Positions 25,988 through 34,781 of a stretch of 64,000 nt of DNA are shown here, piece after piece. A model generated the notes under the pieces. That model saw only the letters and a list, made by a program, of their open reading frames with translations, made no database searches and was not told where the DNA came from. The position numbers were made by a program, and so were the translations under genes. Each line of letters opens with the position of its first letter. Position 1 is the stretch's first letter. The DNA comes from Paraburkholderia phytofirmans OLGA172 (GTDB lineage Bacteria; Pseudomonadota; Gammaproteobacteria; Burkholderiales; Burkholderiaceae), in contig NZ_CP014579.1 in the NCBI RefSeq assembly GCF_001634365.1, positions 3,224,001 to 3,288,000 of the forward strand. The letters are read 5' to 3'.

Positions 25988-26665
25988 ATGCTGATCGTCC
26001 ATCATCTGAACAACTCCCGCTCGCAACGCGTGTTGTGGCTGCTCGAAGAACTCGGCGTGCCGTACGAGATCAAGCGCTACGAGCGCGACCCGAAAACGAT
26101 GCTGGCGCCGCCCGAGCTGCGCGCGGTCCATCCGCTAGGCAAGTCGCCCGTGATTACCGACGACGGTCAGACCCTCGCCGAATCCGGCGCAATCATCGAG
26201 TATCTGGTCGACAAGTACGGTCAAGGCCGTTTCGCGCCCGCAGCGGGCACGCCTGATCGGCTGCGTTACACCTACTGGATGCACTATGCGGAAGGCTCGG
26301 CAATGCCGCCGCTGCTGCTCAAGCTGGTGGCGCTGCGCATCGCCAGCGCACCCATGCCGTTCTTCGCCAAACCGATCGCCCGCAAGATCGCCTCGACGCT
26401 GCAATCGAGCTTCATCGATCCGCAGTTGAAGCTCCATCTCGGCTACATCAATAAGGAATTGAGCGCGACGGGCTGGTTCGTCGGCAACGATTTCACGGCG
26501 GCCGATGTGCAGATGAGCTTTCCGCTCGAAGCCGCCACCGCACGCGGCGGCATGGAAGGGCAGATTCCCGCCGTAGTCGATTTCCTGAAGCGCATTCACG
26601 CGCGGCCGGCTTATCAACGGGCGCTGGAGCGCGGCGGCAAGTACGAACTACTGGGTGGCGATTAA
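25988..26665 (+). CDS. Glutathione S-transferase family protein
   Basis: Protein of 225 residues with a thioredoxin-fold N-terminal domain (HHLNNSRSQRVLWLLEELG; the serine at about 10-12 is the probable glutathione-activating residue) and GKSPVITDDGQTLAESGAI, the glutathione-binding loop. A helical C-terminal domain follows, with TGWFVGNDFTAADVQMSFPL. It resembles the bacterial Beta/Theta-like GSTs of unknown substrate. It lies about 150 bases after the CoA ligase with no sign of co-transcription. Confidence 0.9.
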   Translation: MLIVHHLNNSRSQRVLWLLEELGVPYEIKRYERDPKTMLAPPELRAVHPLGKSPVITDDGQTLAESGAIIEYLVDKYGQGRFAPAAGTPDRLRYTYWMHYAEGSAMPPLLLKLVALRIASAPMPFFAKPIARKIASTLQSSFIDPQLKLHLGYINKELSATGWFVGNDFTAADVQMSFPLEAATARGGMEGQIPAVVDFLKRIHARPAYQRALERGGKYELLGGD

Positions 26666-26875
26666 CGGCAAACGCCGCCTGGGAATTCGTAGTTGTGGGT
26701 CAAAAGTCGCGGGTGCTAGACTAAAATTTCCTATTGCGCTCAACGGGTTGCCGACCGGATTTCCGGCTTCGTGCCGTGCGGCGGCACATTTGGCACCCGG
26801 TTGAACCGCTTGTGCCCGCTTGTGCCCGCTTGCATGCGATTGCATCTGCTTGATCAAGGTAAAAGGAGTCCCTGC

Positions 26876-28390
26876 ATGACCCATTCCATCCACGGCAACA
26901 AACGCTGGCTGGCGCTGATCGTCCTGTGCCTCGGTGTGCTCATGATCGTGCTCGATACGACGATCGTGAACGTTGCCTTGCCGTCGATCGCCGCGGACCT
27001 CGGCTTTACCGAGACCTCGCTGGTGTGGGTGGTCAATGCGTACATGCTTACCTTCGGCGGCTGCCTCCTGCTGGGCGGGCGGCTGGGCGATCTGTACGGC
27101 CACCGCAAGCTGTTCCTCGGCGGCATCACGCTGTTCACGCTGGCGTCGCTCGCATGCGGCATGGCGAATTCGCAGATCCTGCTGATATGCGCGCGTGCCG
27201 TGCAGGGTTTGGGCGGCGCGGTCGTCTCCGCGGTTTCGCTGTCGCTGATCATGAATCTGTTCACCGAGACCGGCGAACGGGCCAAAGCGATGGGCGTGTA
27301 CGGCTTTGTCTGCGCGGGGGGCGGCAGCATCGGCGTATTGCTCGGCGGTCTGCTGACCAACCTGCTGAGCTGGCACTGGATCTTTCTCGTCAACCTGCCG
27401 ATTGGCATCGCCGTCTACGCGCTGTGCGTCGCGCTCTTGCCGTCGGCACGCGGTCATGCTCACGGCGAACGGCTCGACGTGGCCGGCGCGGTGACGGTGA
27501 CGGCTTCGCTGATGCTCGCCGTGTACGCAGTCGTGAACGGCAATGAGGCCGGCTGGACCTCGGCGCAGACGCTGGGCCTGCTGTTCGCCGCGCTCGCGCT
27601 TCTGGCCGTGTTTCTCGTTATTGAAGCGCGCGTGCAGCATCCGTTGATGCCGCTCGGTCTGTTCCGCTTGCGCAATGTCGCGACCGCCAACGTGGTCGGC
27701 GTACTGTGGGCGGCGGCGATGTTCGCGTGGTTCTTCATCTCCGCGCTGTATCTGCAGCGCGTGCTAGGTTACCGGCCCTTGCAGGTCGGGCTCGCGTTTT
27801 TGCCGGCCAATCTGATCATGGCGTTCTTTTCGTTGGGCCTCTCGGCGCGCGTGGTGATGCGCTTCGGCCTGCGCCTTCCGCTTGCCGTCGGGCTGCTCGT
27901 CGCGGCGTGTGGCCTCGCGCTGTTCGCACGGGCACCGGTCAACGGCAGCTTCGTGCTCGACGTGCTGCCTGGCATGATCATGCTCGGTTTCGGCGCGGGC
28001 ATCGCGTTCAATCCCTTGCTGCTGGCTGCCATGAGTGATGTCGATCCGAGCGATTCGGGCCTCGCGTCCGGTATCGTCAATACGTCGTTCATGATGGGTG
28101 GCGCACTCGGCCTCGCCGTGCTCGCGAGTCTCGCTGCCGCGCGCAGCGGCGCGATGCAGGTTTCCGAAAGCGCTACGGCGGCGCTCAATAGCGGCTACCA
28201 CGTGGCGTTTCTGTTCGGTGCGATCTTCGCGGCGGCGGCGGGTGTGCTGGGCGGTTTGCTGTTGCGTCCTGGGCAGCCAGGCGGCGCCAAAGCGGTAGCC
28301 GAAGCCGAAGCGGAAGCACACGGTCACGGCGGGTCCACGCCGGCACAACCGCATGGCGCAGGGAATGCGGCGACAACAGAAAACTACTGA
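26876..28390 (+). CDS. MFS transporter, DHA2 (EmrB/QacA) drug efflux family
   Basis: Integral membrane protein of 504 residues with about 14 hydrophobic helices. LDTTIVNVALPSIAADL in helix 1 is the motif D1 of the DHA2 family, GGRLGDLYGHRK is motif A, and GGSIGVLLGGLL is motif C of antiporters. It probably exports drugs or toxic organics with proton antiport. The C-terminal tail is Ala/Glu/Gly-rich and polar. The ATG at 26876 follows AAAGGAGT; longer in-frame starts lack support. A GyrI-domain AraC regulator follows, a pairing often seen with multidrug pumps. Confidence 0.92.
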   Translation: MTHSIHGNKRWLALIVLCLGVLMIVLDTTIVNVALPSIAADLGFTETSLVWVVNAYMLTFGGCLLLGGRLGDLYGHRKLFLGGITLFTLASLACGMANSQILLICARAVQGLGGAVVSAVSLSLIMNLFTETGERAKAMGVYGFVCAGGGSIGVLLGGLLTNLLSWHWIFLVNLPIGIAVYALCVALLPSARGHAHGERLDVAGAVTVTASLMLAVYAVVNGNEAGWTSAQTLGLLFAALALLAVFLVIEARVQHPLMPLGLFRLRNVATANVVGVLWAAAMFAWFFISALYLQRVLGYRPLQVGLAFLPANLIMAFFSLGLSARVVMRFGLRLPLAVGLLVAACGLALFARAPVNGSFVLDVLPGMIMLGFGAGIAFNPLLLAAMSDVDPSDSGLASGIVNTSFMMGGALGLAVLASLAAARSGAMQVSESATAALNSGYHVAFLFGAIFAAAAGVLGGLLLRPGQPGGAKAVAEAEAEAHGHGGSTPAQPHGAGNAATTENY

Positions 28391-28513
28391 CCGGCTCCCA
28401 CCTGAAACCAGGCCGATCGCGGTCAATCCAGCCCAACGGCAAAACCGCAAGCGCGATCAAATGCGCCGCGTCGCGCCTGGCTATGCTGGCTTCATGCTGA
28501 CATGAGAGCCGAT

Positions 28514-29350
28514 ATGAACCCCGTTGGAAAAGCGCTCTGGTTTATCGAGAGCCATTTTGCCCGCGAGCTGACGCTCGACGACATCGCCAACTGTGGATGC
28601 GTGTCGCGCTTTCACCTGACGCGTGCTTTCGAAGCGGCCACTGGGTTTTCGGTGATGCGCTACGTTCGCGCGCGCCGTTTGAGCGAAGCGGCACGGCACC
28701 TCGCCGACGGCGCCCCCGACATCCTGACGGTCGCCGTCGACGCCGGTTACGGTTCTCACGAAGCATTCACGCGCGCGTTTCGCGAGCAATTCGGACTCAC
28801 ACCCGAAGCGCTGCGCGCGCGTGGCCACCTCGACAACATTGCCATCGTGGAGCCGATCAAAATGGACGAAACCCTTCTCACGCATCTCGAACCGCCGCGT
28901 TTCGAAGACGGCAAACCGTTTCTCGTCGCGGGCTTAAGCGAGCGCTATACCAGCGAAACCTGCGCCGCGATTCCTTCGCAGTGGCAGCGCTTTGGCGACT
29001 ACTTCGGCAAAGTGCCGGGCCAGGTCGGCAACGTGGCGTATGGCGTCTGCTACAACGCCGACGACGCCGGCAATGTCGATTATCTGTGCGGTGTCGAAGT
29101 CAGCGACTTCTCGGCATTGCCCGCCGAGCTGGGCCGCTTGCGCATTTCCCCGCAGCGCTACGCGGTGTTCAGCCACCGCGAGCATATCTCGACCGTGCGG
29201 CGCACCTGGAACACGATCTGGAATCAGTGGCTGCCTGCTTCGGGACATACTCCCGCCGATGCGCCGAACTTCGAACGCTATGACGAGAAGTTCGATCCGG
29301 TCAGCGGCATGGGTGGGCTCGAGATCTGGCTGCCGTTGAAGGCTTCTTAG
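28514..29350 (+). CDS. AraC family regulator with GyrI-like effector domain
   Basis: About 278 residues. The N-terminal domain is an AraC double helix-turn-helix (LTLDDIANCGCVSRFHLTRAF; VAVDAGYGSHEAFTRAFREQFG). The C-terminal 160 residues resemble a GyrI/BmrR-type small-molecule-binding domain (AVFSHREHISTVRRTWNTIW). This order, DNA-binding first and effector domain second, is that of Rob/SoxS-linked regulators which sense lipophilic compounds. It lies just downstream of, and in the same direction as, the DHA2 efflux pump, so control of that pump is likely. ATG 28514 has GAGAG before it; an ATG four codons earlier is possible. Confidence 0.88.
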   Translation: MNPVGKALWFIESHFARELTLDDIANCGCVSRFHLTRAFEAATGFSVMRYVRARRLSEAARHLADGAPDILTVAVDAGYGSHEAFTRAFREQFGLTPEALRARGHLDNIAIVEPIKMDETLLTHLEPPRFEDGKPFLVAGLSERYTSETCAAIPSQWQRFGDYFGKVPGQVGNVAYGVCYNADDAGNVDYLCGVEVSDFSALPAELGRLRISPQRYAVFSHREHISTVRRTWNTIWNQWLPASGHTPADAPNFERYDEKFDPVSGMGGLEIWLPLKAS

Positions 29351-29528
29351 GACCCGCAAGGAAGAAAATCACATCGGCGTCAACTGGCAGTTGCGCCAGT
29401 ACGGTCGCCAAGAGCGGCTGCACCGCCATCTGGAGACATCGGACACACTGGCACGCGGGCTCACTTATCTTTCCGGCCTGCGTGTTTGGATTAGCACCCC
29501 GTACTGTCTCGGAGTGGACGAAAGCGGT

Positions 29529-30284
29529 TCAGGCGGGTTTGTCGAACCGATCGGGCGTGCTCGCGCTCCACAGCACTTCGAACAGACTGCACTCGAACGC
29601 AAAGAACTCCGCGCTTTGAATGGACAGCGCGTAGTGCTCGGCCCGCGATGAAATGAAGGCCACGGTGTCGTCGTACAGATAGGTCGTGATGCCCACTTCG
29701 AAATCGGCGGGCGCAAAGCGGAGTTCGCGGCGATCGCGCGTCGACGATCGCCACAGATCGCGCGTATCGCTTGGACCCGAGCGGATCACGCGCAGGTTGA
29801 TGCCCGCACGGACGCGTTGCGCGACGATACCCCTGATGACCTCGACGCCGGGCATCTGAAACAGCTCGCTGTTCGACATCACGGCGCGCAACTCCTTGCT
29901 CTGACATTCGAGCGTTTCGTTGAGCACGGTCTTGATCCCTTCGATGCCCGAGAAATAGCGCACCTTCGGTTTTCCACCGGCTGAGTTGTGAATCGAGCGC
30001 AGTCGCGGGAGCACTTCCTGAACGAGCTGACGTTGCGCCTCGATACGCCTCAGCAGAGCAATTGGATCCTGCGGAATCACGTAGCTGCGCGCGCCTTTCT
30101 GCACGGTCGCGACGAGTCCATCGGCGAGCAGCCGGTCGAGCACTTCGTATGCGTTGGTGCGGCCGATACCCGCCTTCTGGGCGATGGAAGCGACCGTCGC
30201 CTCGCCGAGTTCGAGCGAAGCCAGATAGAAGTCGGCCTTGTTTCCGTCGATGCCGGCCGCCTGGAGCATCTCGATAAGGTTCAT
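29529..30284 (-). CDS. TrmB-like transcriptional regulator
   Basis: About 251 residues. The N-terminal winged helix (NKADFYLASLELGEATVASI, then AGIGRTNAYEVLDRLLADGL) matches the TrmB group, best known in archaea. In bacteria these proteins are scattered and poorly characterised. The C-terminal half (VRYFSGIEGIKTVLNETLE) resembles the phospholipase-D-like sensor domain of such regulators. ATG at 30284 and TTG at 30293 are both possible; GGAG lies between them. It has its own promoter and is divergent from the AhpD-like and isochorismatase-like genes, its probable targets. Confidence 0.82.
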   Translation of the reverse strand: MNLIEMLQAAGIDGNKADFYLASLELGEATVASIAQKAGIGRTNAYEVLDRLLADGLVATVQKGARSYVIPQDPIALLRRIEAQRQLVQEVLPRLRSIHNSAGGKPKVRYFSGIEGIKTVLNETLECQSKELRAVMSNSELFQMPGVEVIRGIVAQRVRAGINLRVIRSGPSDTRDLWRSSTRDRRELRFAPADFEVGITTYLYDDTVAFISSRAEHYALSIQSAEFFAFECSLFEVLWSASTPDRFDKPA

Positions 30285-30340
30285 TTTCTCCAACCGATCC
30301 GGGAAGGTGACGGTCGCTGCACGCCGATTCGTTCGGTTGA

Positions 30341-30369
30341 ATAGTACAGTAAAAATATATACAAATCAA
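30341..30369 (-). promoter_or_regulatory. Promoter of the TrmB-like regulator gene
   Basis: On the minus strand: TTGATT, a 17-base AT-rich spacer, TACTAT. It sits about 55 bases upstream of the start codon in a markedly AT-rich patch of an otherwise GC-rich sequence. TAGTACAGTA overlapping the -10 is a possible operator. Confidence 0.6.
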
Positions 30370-30556
30370 CGAGATAGGCGAGATTATGAATTCTTTTCAC
30401 GTTTCCAAATGACGCATGCCGGACGCCCAATTAGCATTCATCTCAGTCAATCCGTTGACGCCCGGAGTCGATGAACCACATTGACCCGAAGCTGGCAAGC
30501 GGCAGAGCGGTCGGTTCGCACGCCTACATCCTATGTAATCCTATTGGAGCTATCTC

Positions 30557-30898
30557 ATGGTCGAGTGGAAAGAGACGATTCACGACATCAATTCTCGCCT
30601 CAAGGAACTGTCCACACGCACGCCGGACACCCTTCGCGGTTTTGCCCTTGTCGCCGGTGCGGGCGCCAACACCAACCATCTTGGCGCGAAGACGCGTGAA
30701 CTCATCGCGCTGGCCGTCGCAGTCACCACGCGCTGCGATGGTTGCATCGCCTTTCATGCAGCGGAGGCCGTCAAGCTCGGCGTCCCGGACGCGGAAATCG
30801 CAGAAGCGCTCGGCGTTGCCATCAACCTGAACGCCGGCGCTGCCATCACCTACAGCACGCACGTGCTGGATGCCATCGAAACGCTGAAGCAAGCCTGA
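30557..30898 (+). CDS. Carboxymuconolactone decarboxylase/AhpD family protein
   Basis: Small helical protein of 113 residues with the CxxCxxxH motif of the AhpD-like group: TRCDGCIAFH, C60, C63 and H67. That points to a peroxidase-like or disulfide redox role rather than lactone decarboxylation. KTRELIALAVAVT is the usual start of the core helices. It precedes the isochorismatase-like gene by 29 bases in the same direction and is likely co-transcribed with it under the divergent TrmB-like regulator. Confidence 0.9.
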   Translation: MVEWKETIHDINSRLKELSTRTPDTLRGFALVAGAGANTNHLGAKTRELIALAVAVTTRCDGCIAFHAAEAVKLGVPDAEIAEALGVAINLNAGAAITYSTHVLDAIETLKQA

Positions 30899-30927
30899 TT
30901 ACCCAAACACGCTGAAAGGAACCGATC

Positions 30928-31614
30928 ATGAGCAATCCAAAACTTGAAGTACTGACACCGCAAAACTCCCAGCTGCTTTTCATCGACCAACAGCCGCAGA
31001 TGGCATTTGGCGTCCAATCCATTGACCGGCAGGTGCTGAAGAACAATGTGGTGGGCCTCGCCAAGGCAGCGAAGATATTCAACATTCCGACCACCATCAC
31101 CTCGGTCGAATCGCAAAGTTTCTCGGGCTTTACCTACCCCGAACTGCTCGACGTATTTCCCGGCCAGCCGGTGCTCGAACGCACGTCGATGAACTCCTGG
31201 GATGACCAGAAGGTTCGTGACGCGCTGGCTGCGAATGGACGCAAGAAGATCGTGGTTTCCGGCCTGTGGACGGAGGTTTGCAACAACACCTTCGCACTCA
31301 GCGCCATGCTGGAAGGCGGCTACGAGATCTACATGGTTGAAGATGCCTCGGGTGGCACGTCGAAGGACGGGCACGACTATGCCATGCAGCGCATGATCCA
31401 GGCAGGCGTCGTGCCTGTGACGTGGCAACAGGTGATGCTCGAATGGCAGCGCGACTGGGCGCGTCGCGAAACGTACGACGCCGTCATGAAGGTCGTCAGG
31501 GAACACTCTGGTGCGTACGGGATGGGCGTGGACTACGCGTACACGATGGTGCACAAGGCACCGCAGCGCACCGATGGTCCCCACGAAATCGTGCCTGCGG
31601 TTCCCGCCGGATAA
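30928..31614 (+). CDS. Isochorismatase-like (YcaC-type) hydrolase
   Basis: Cysteine-hydrolase-superfamily protein of 228 residues. The expected catalytic aspartate is D20 (LLFIDQQPQMAFG) and the nucleophile C118 (LWTEVCNNTF). At the place of the usual lysine I read arginine (VLERTSMNSW). Overall it looks most like YcaC and related hydrolases of unknown substrate, often found beside AhpD-like proteins. AAAGGAACC before the ATG supports the start. No isochorismate or siderophore genes are nearby. Confidence 0.88.
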   Translation: MSNPKLEVLTPQNSQLLFIDQQPQMAFGVQSIDRQVLKNNVVGLAKAAKIFNIPTTITSVESQSFSGFTYPELLDVFPGQPVLERTSMNSWDDQKVRDALAANGRKKIVVSGLWTEVCNNTFALSAMLEGGYEIYMVEDASGGTSKDGHDYAMQRMIQAGVVPVTWQQVMLEWQRDWARRETYDAVMKVVREHSGAYGMGVDYAYTMVHKAPQRTDGPHEIVPAVPAG

Positions 31615-31697
31615 TCAGCCGCCCGCCATCTCGTTTGATGTCCCGACTCCGGCCGTGCGGCGTGACGCCGCCAGCCGGCAGGGGGAGTTGCTTACTG

Positions 31698-32035
31698 ATG
31701 CGCAACTTCGTGGCTTTTTCGCATGGCAAGGTTGTCTCCGATGATCACAACGCGCCTGGCGTCGAAATGGCCGGCCGGGCGATACGTACCGACGCGTGCG
31801 GATCGACTCGGGCTTCGGCAAGATGACGGTGCTGGTGACCGACGGCCACTTGCCCTGGCCGTTCGGCCGGGAGATGACGGGCTATGAAGTGACGAATCTC
31901 GCCGACACGCTGCAGAAGGCGAAGGCGGCAGGCGTCACGGTACTGGTCCCGCCGTTCACTTCGGATAAGCGCGAAGCCGCGCTCGTGCAGTTCCCTGGTG
32001 GCTATATCGCCGAGATTCACGCAGTTGCGCAGTAG
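31698..32035 (+). pseudogene. VOC/glyoxalase-family gene, apparently frameshifted
   Basis: The 3' part (from about 31784) reads YRRVRIDSGFGKMTVLV, then LPWPFG and VQFPGGYIAEIH. This looks like the second half of a vicinal-oxygen-chelate family protein ending with the metal-binding glutamate region. The 5' part continues only in another frame, MRNFVAFSHGKVVSDDHNAP then GVEMAGRAIR, from 31698. The two frames meet near 31785. A single-base indel would explain this. A shorter intact ORF from GTG 31796 (79 residues) would lack the first half of the domain. Confidence 0.5.
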
Positions 32036-32067
32036 ACACGGGACGCCGGGGTGATGCGACAGGCGGC

Positions 32068-33831
32068 TTACACATGCATGGAACGCGTGGCTGTGTCGGC
32101 GCGCTTCATGGCTAAAAAGCGGTGAATCTGCGCGACCACGGCTGCCCCTTCGCCCACGGCCCCTGCAACGCGCTTGGTGGAACCCGATCGAACATCGCCG
32201 ATTGCAAACACGCCGTCGACACTTGTATGCAGCGGGAGCGTGGGCCCGCTGGCTCGTGTTCCCAGGTCGGTATCGGTCAACACAAATCCTCTCGGATCCA
32301 GCGACACTCCGCTCGTACGCAGCCACTTCGTGTTTGGGTCGGCACCGATAAAAAGGAACAAGTGATGCGTCTTCAGACTTTCTATACCCCCCTCGCGTCG
32401 CCGATAGTGGACGGACTCCAGCCGTTCGTCACCTTCGAGGGCCGTGATTTCGGAACCCATATGGATCGTCACGTTCGGCAACGAGGCAATTCGCTCGATC
32501 AGATAGCGCGACATGCTGTGTTCGAGATCCTGCCCCCTGACGAGGACATGAACATGGGCAGCATGCGATGCAAGAAACACAATGGCCTGTCCTGCTGAAT
32601 TCCCGCCACCGACCAGCAGCACGGTTTCGCTGCGGCAAAGCCGGGCCTCGATCGATGTCGCCCAGTAATAGACGCCGTGACCTTCGAAGCGCCCAAGCCC
32701 GTTCACTGCCGGACGCCGATATTCCGCGCCGCTCGCGACGACTACCGTGCGTGCCGCAACGCGCTGCGAACCGGCCAGTCCCACCTCGAGCGGGTATGCG
32801 CTGCAATGCAAGCCTTTCACCTCGACGGGAATCGCGATGTGCGCGCCGAATTTCTGCGCCTGGTTAAATGCCCTGCCGGCTAGCGCTTGCCCCGAAATGC
32901 CGGTCGGAAAGCCCAGATAATTCTCGATGCGGGCACTCGTGCCTGCCTGGCCGCCGGGCGCGCGGCAATCGAAGACTGCCACTGACAAGCCTTCGGATGC
33001 CGCATAGACGGCTGCCGCCAGGCCAGCAGGCCCGGCGCCGACGATCGCGACGTCGTAAACATGCCCAGGATCGAATTCCGGCACGAGTCCCAGGCATGAG
33101 GCGAGCTGCCCGTCGTCCGGATTGCGCAGCACGGTGCCATCCGGGCAGACAACGAGCGGCATGTCATCGCGCCGAGGCGTCATGCGCTCGAGCAACGCGA
33201 CGGCATCGGCACCGCTTTCGTCAAGCGTCATATGCGGGTAAGCATTGCGCTGCAGGAAATGTTGCAGCGCGAGAAGCCGCTCGTTGTCGGGCGGGCCAAC
33301 GAGCACCGCCCCTTGCCCGCGCTCGATCGCGGCGACGCGCCTCAGGATCAGCGCGCGCATGATCCTTTCACCGAGCTCCGCCTCGCCGATCATCAGGGCA
33401 CGCAGCTTTTCCGGCGAAATCACGAGCGCCACGACATCTTCGATAACCTCGGCATCGACAAGGCCGGGCTTGCCTGAAAGCATGCCAACGTCGGAGGTGA
33501 ATTCGCCCCGTTTCGCCTGAGAGCGCAGCAAACGTCGATGGCCCAGTCCGTCGCGTGCCGTGTATCGAATCGTGCCCGACAACAGGACGAACATGCCTGG
33601 ACTCATGCCACCCGCGCGATATAAGAATTCGCCGGCGGCGTAGCTGTGTATCGCACCAAAGCGATTGATCCGATCAATCTCGGCGTCAGTCAGTACCGGA
33701 AATATCTGATGCCAGCGCGGGGTGCTATATGGGGTCTGCGCATCCGCCACGGCAAAACGATCGGCGCCGCTCGTGCCGGCTTCTGTCTGGTTTTCTGGCC
33801 CGCCCGGTGGCGAAGCTGCGTCGCTATTCAT
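32068..33831 (-). CDS. cNMP-domain thioredoxin-reductase-like flavoprotein lacking CxxC
   Basis: Protein of about 587 residues in three parts. Residues ~40-165 are a cyclic-nucleotide-binding (Crp-like) domain (GEFLYRAGGMSPGMFVLLSG). A thioredoxin-like spacer follows (~170-250, VVCPDGTVLRNPDD). From ~255 there is a pyridine-nucleotide flavoprotein domain (VAIVGAGPAGLAAAVYA; VLLVGGGNSAGQA; VFAIGDVRSGS). Thioredoxin reductases have CATC before the NADPH site; here the same place reads WATS (in GVYYWATSIEA), so disulfide chemistry by that site is impossible. The family is widespread and annotated only as FAD-dependent oxidoreductase. The ATG at 33831 has GAGGT before it. Confidence 0.87.
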   Translation of the reverse strand: MNSDAASPPGGPENQTEAGTSGADRFAVADAQTPYSTPRWHQIFPVLTDAEIDRINRFGAIHSYAAGEFLYRAGGMSPGMFVLLSGTIRYTARDGLGHRRLLRSQAKRGEFTSDVGMLSGKPGLVDAEVIEDVVALVISPEKLRALMIGEAELGERIMRALILRRVAAIERGQGAVLVGPPDNERLLALQHFLQRNAYPHMTLDESGADAVALLERMTPRRDDMPLVVCPDGTVLRNPDDGQLASCLGLVPEFDPGHVYDVAIVGAGPAGLAAAVYAASEGLSVAVFDCRAPGGQAGTSARIENYLGFPTGISGQALAGRAFNQAQKFGAHIAIPVEVKGLHCSAYPLEVGLAGSQRVAARTVVVASGAEYRRPAVNGLGRFEGHGVYYWATSIEARLCRSETVLLVGGGNSAGQAIVFLASHAAHVHVLVRGQDLEHSMSRYLIERIASLPNVTIHMGSEITALEGDERLESVHYRRREGGIESLKTHHLFLFIGADPNTKWLRTSGVSLDPRGFVLTDTDLGTRASGPTLPLHTSVDGVFAIGDVRSGSTKRVAGAVGEGAAVVAQIHRFLAMKRADTATRSMHV

Positions 33832-34047
33832 CGTGAACCTCTGACTACGCGCGTTGGAACCGGCCGGCGGAGAGCCACGCCCCTGCCCTTTTGGATAACC
33901 CACGGGGTCAATGCCGTCCACTCATTCAAGATAGGTTAGCCGTCGACATGCCGCAAATAGGTAACATCCATCTTGCTCGTGTCCGAGCCCTCGTGGTTGT
34001 CGCGACCGGCACAAGCGGACTTCCTGGCGCGGCCAAAGAGACCCAGC

Positions 34048-34155
34048 ATGAACCATTCAACACAATCGGGCTATCACGCTGCGAAATGGAGCATCGAAGG
34101 TTTCGTCGAGTCAGTAGTGAGGGAGGTGGCGCCATCCGGCATCGACTTCGTGTCT
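34048..34155 (+). pseudogene. Short-chain dehydrogenase fragment
   Basis: About 35 codons read GYHAAKWSIEGFVESVVREV then APSGIDF, the YxxxK segment and following helix of an SDR (typically YHATKWGIEGFxESVxxEVAPFGI). Neither the nucleotide-binding half nor the C-terminal end is present around it, so it is a relic. Confidence 0.6.
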
Positions 34156-34300
34156 CAGGTCACGAGATCGCGCTTCTTAAGTTTTCCTTCAGCACCCTGC
34201 GGTAAATTAGTTCCACACTATCGTGGGGCGCTCATTGCAACTCAGCCCGGCTGTACGCTCGGCAGTGGATGTGCGCGCGCAAAAAAAATTGAGAGACCTC

Positions 34301-34570
34301 ATGCCACGAGGAAAAACCGGTGGCGCCGCCATGGCGAATGCTCGCACAGCCTACGTGCTTGAACTGGCACGAGGTTGTTCATACATCAGCAGTACTCTGA
34401 GTCCGGACACGCGGAACAGCGCTATCGCTGAGGTTCTCGGCGAATTTCGCAAACTGTACGGCGAACGGGAAGAAACACTCTTTCAGAAACTGCTTGCAGA
34501 GGATCTGCAACGTCGAGGCGAAGGGGACGCCGCCTTGGCAGTGCTCGCCTTCAAATTCGTCAGCTCGTAA
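34301..34570 (+). CDS. Small hypothetical protein (89 aa)
   Basis: Reads MPRGKTGGAAMANARTAYVL, with a helical remainder (SPDTRNSAIAEVLGEFRKLY; EETLFQKLLAEDLQRRGEGD) and a C-terminus AALAVLAFKFVSS. No family recognised and no export signal. GAGAGACC lies before the ATG at 34301; an in-frame ATG at 34331 is an alternative. The neighbouring sequence is largely decayed, but this frame keeps normal codon use throughout. Confidence 0.5.
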   Translation: MPRGKTGGAAMANARTAYVLELARGCSYISSTLSPDTRNSAIAEVLGEFRKLYGEREETLFQKLLAEDLQRRGEGDAALAVLAFKFVSS

Positions 34571-34781
34571 GCGTGGGCAGCGTGTCTCCGCTGGACGTCT
34601 ATCACTGCTGCCGTTGGCCTCAGTAGAGCACTCGCGAACATTGCTGGCGACAGAGAGGCAGCGCCATAGCTACCGCTACTTATCATCAACCTTCCACATT
34701 TCGCCACCGAGGCTGAAGCCATCGCGTTCTCGAACAAGTGGGCGATCCAGTGGATCCATGAAAATCTTTCAGAAATCAATG

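Noticed and set aside
30928..31614. Isochorismatase-like gene as part of a siderophore pathway
   Set aside because: No entA/B/C/E-like or NRPS genes are nearby and the sequence looks more like YcaC.
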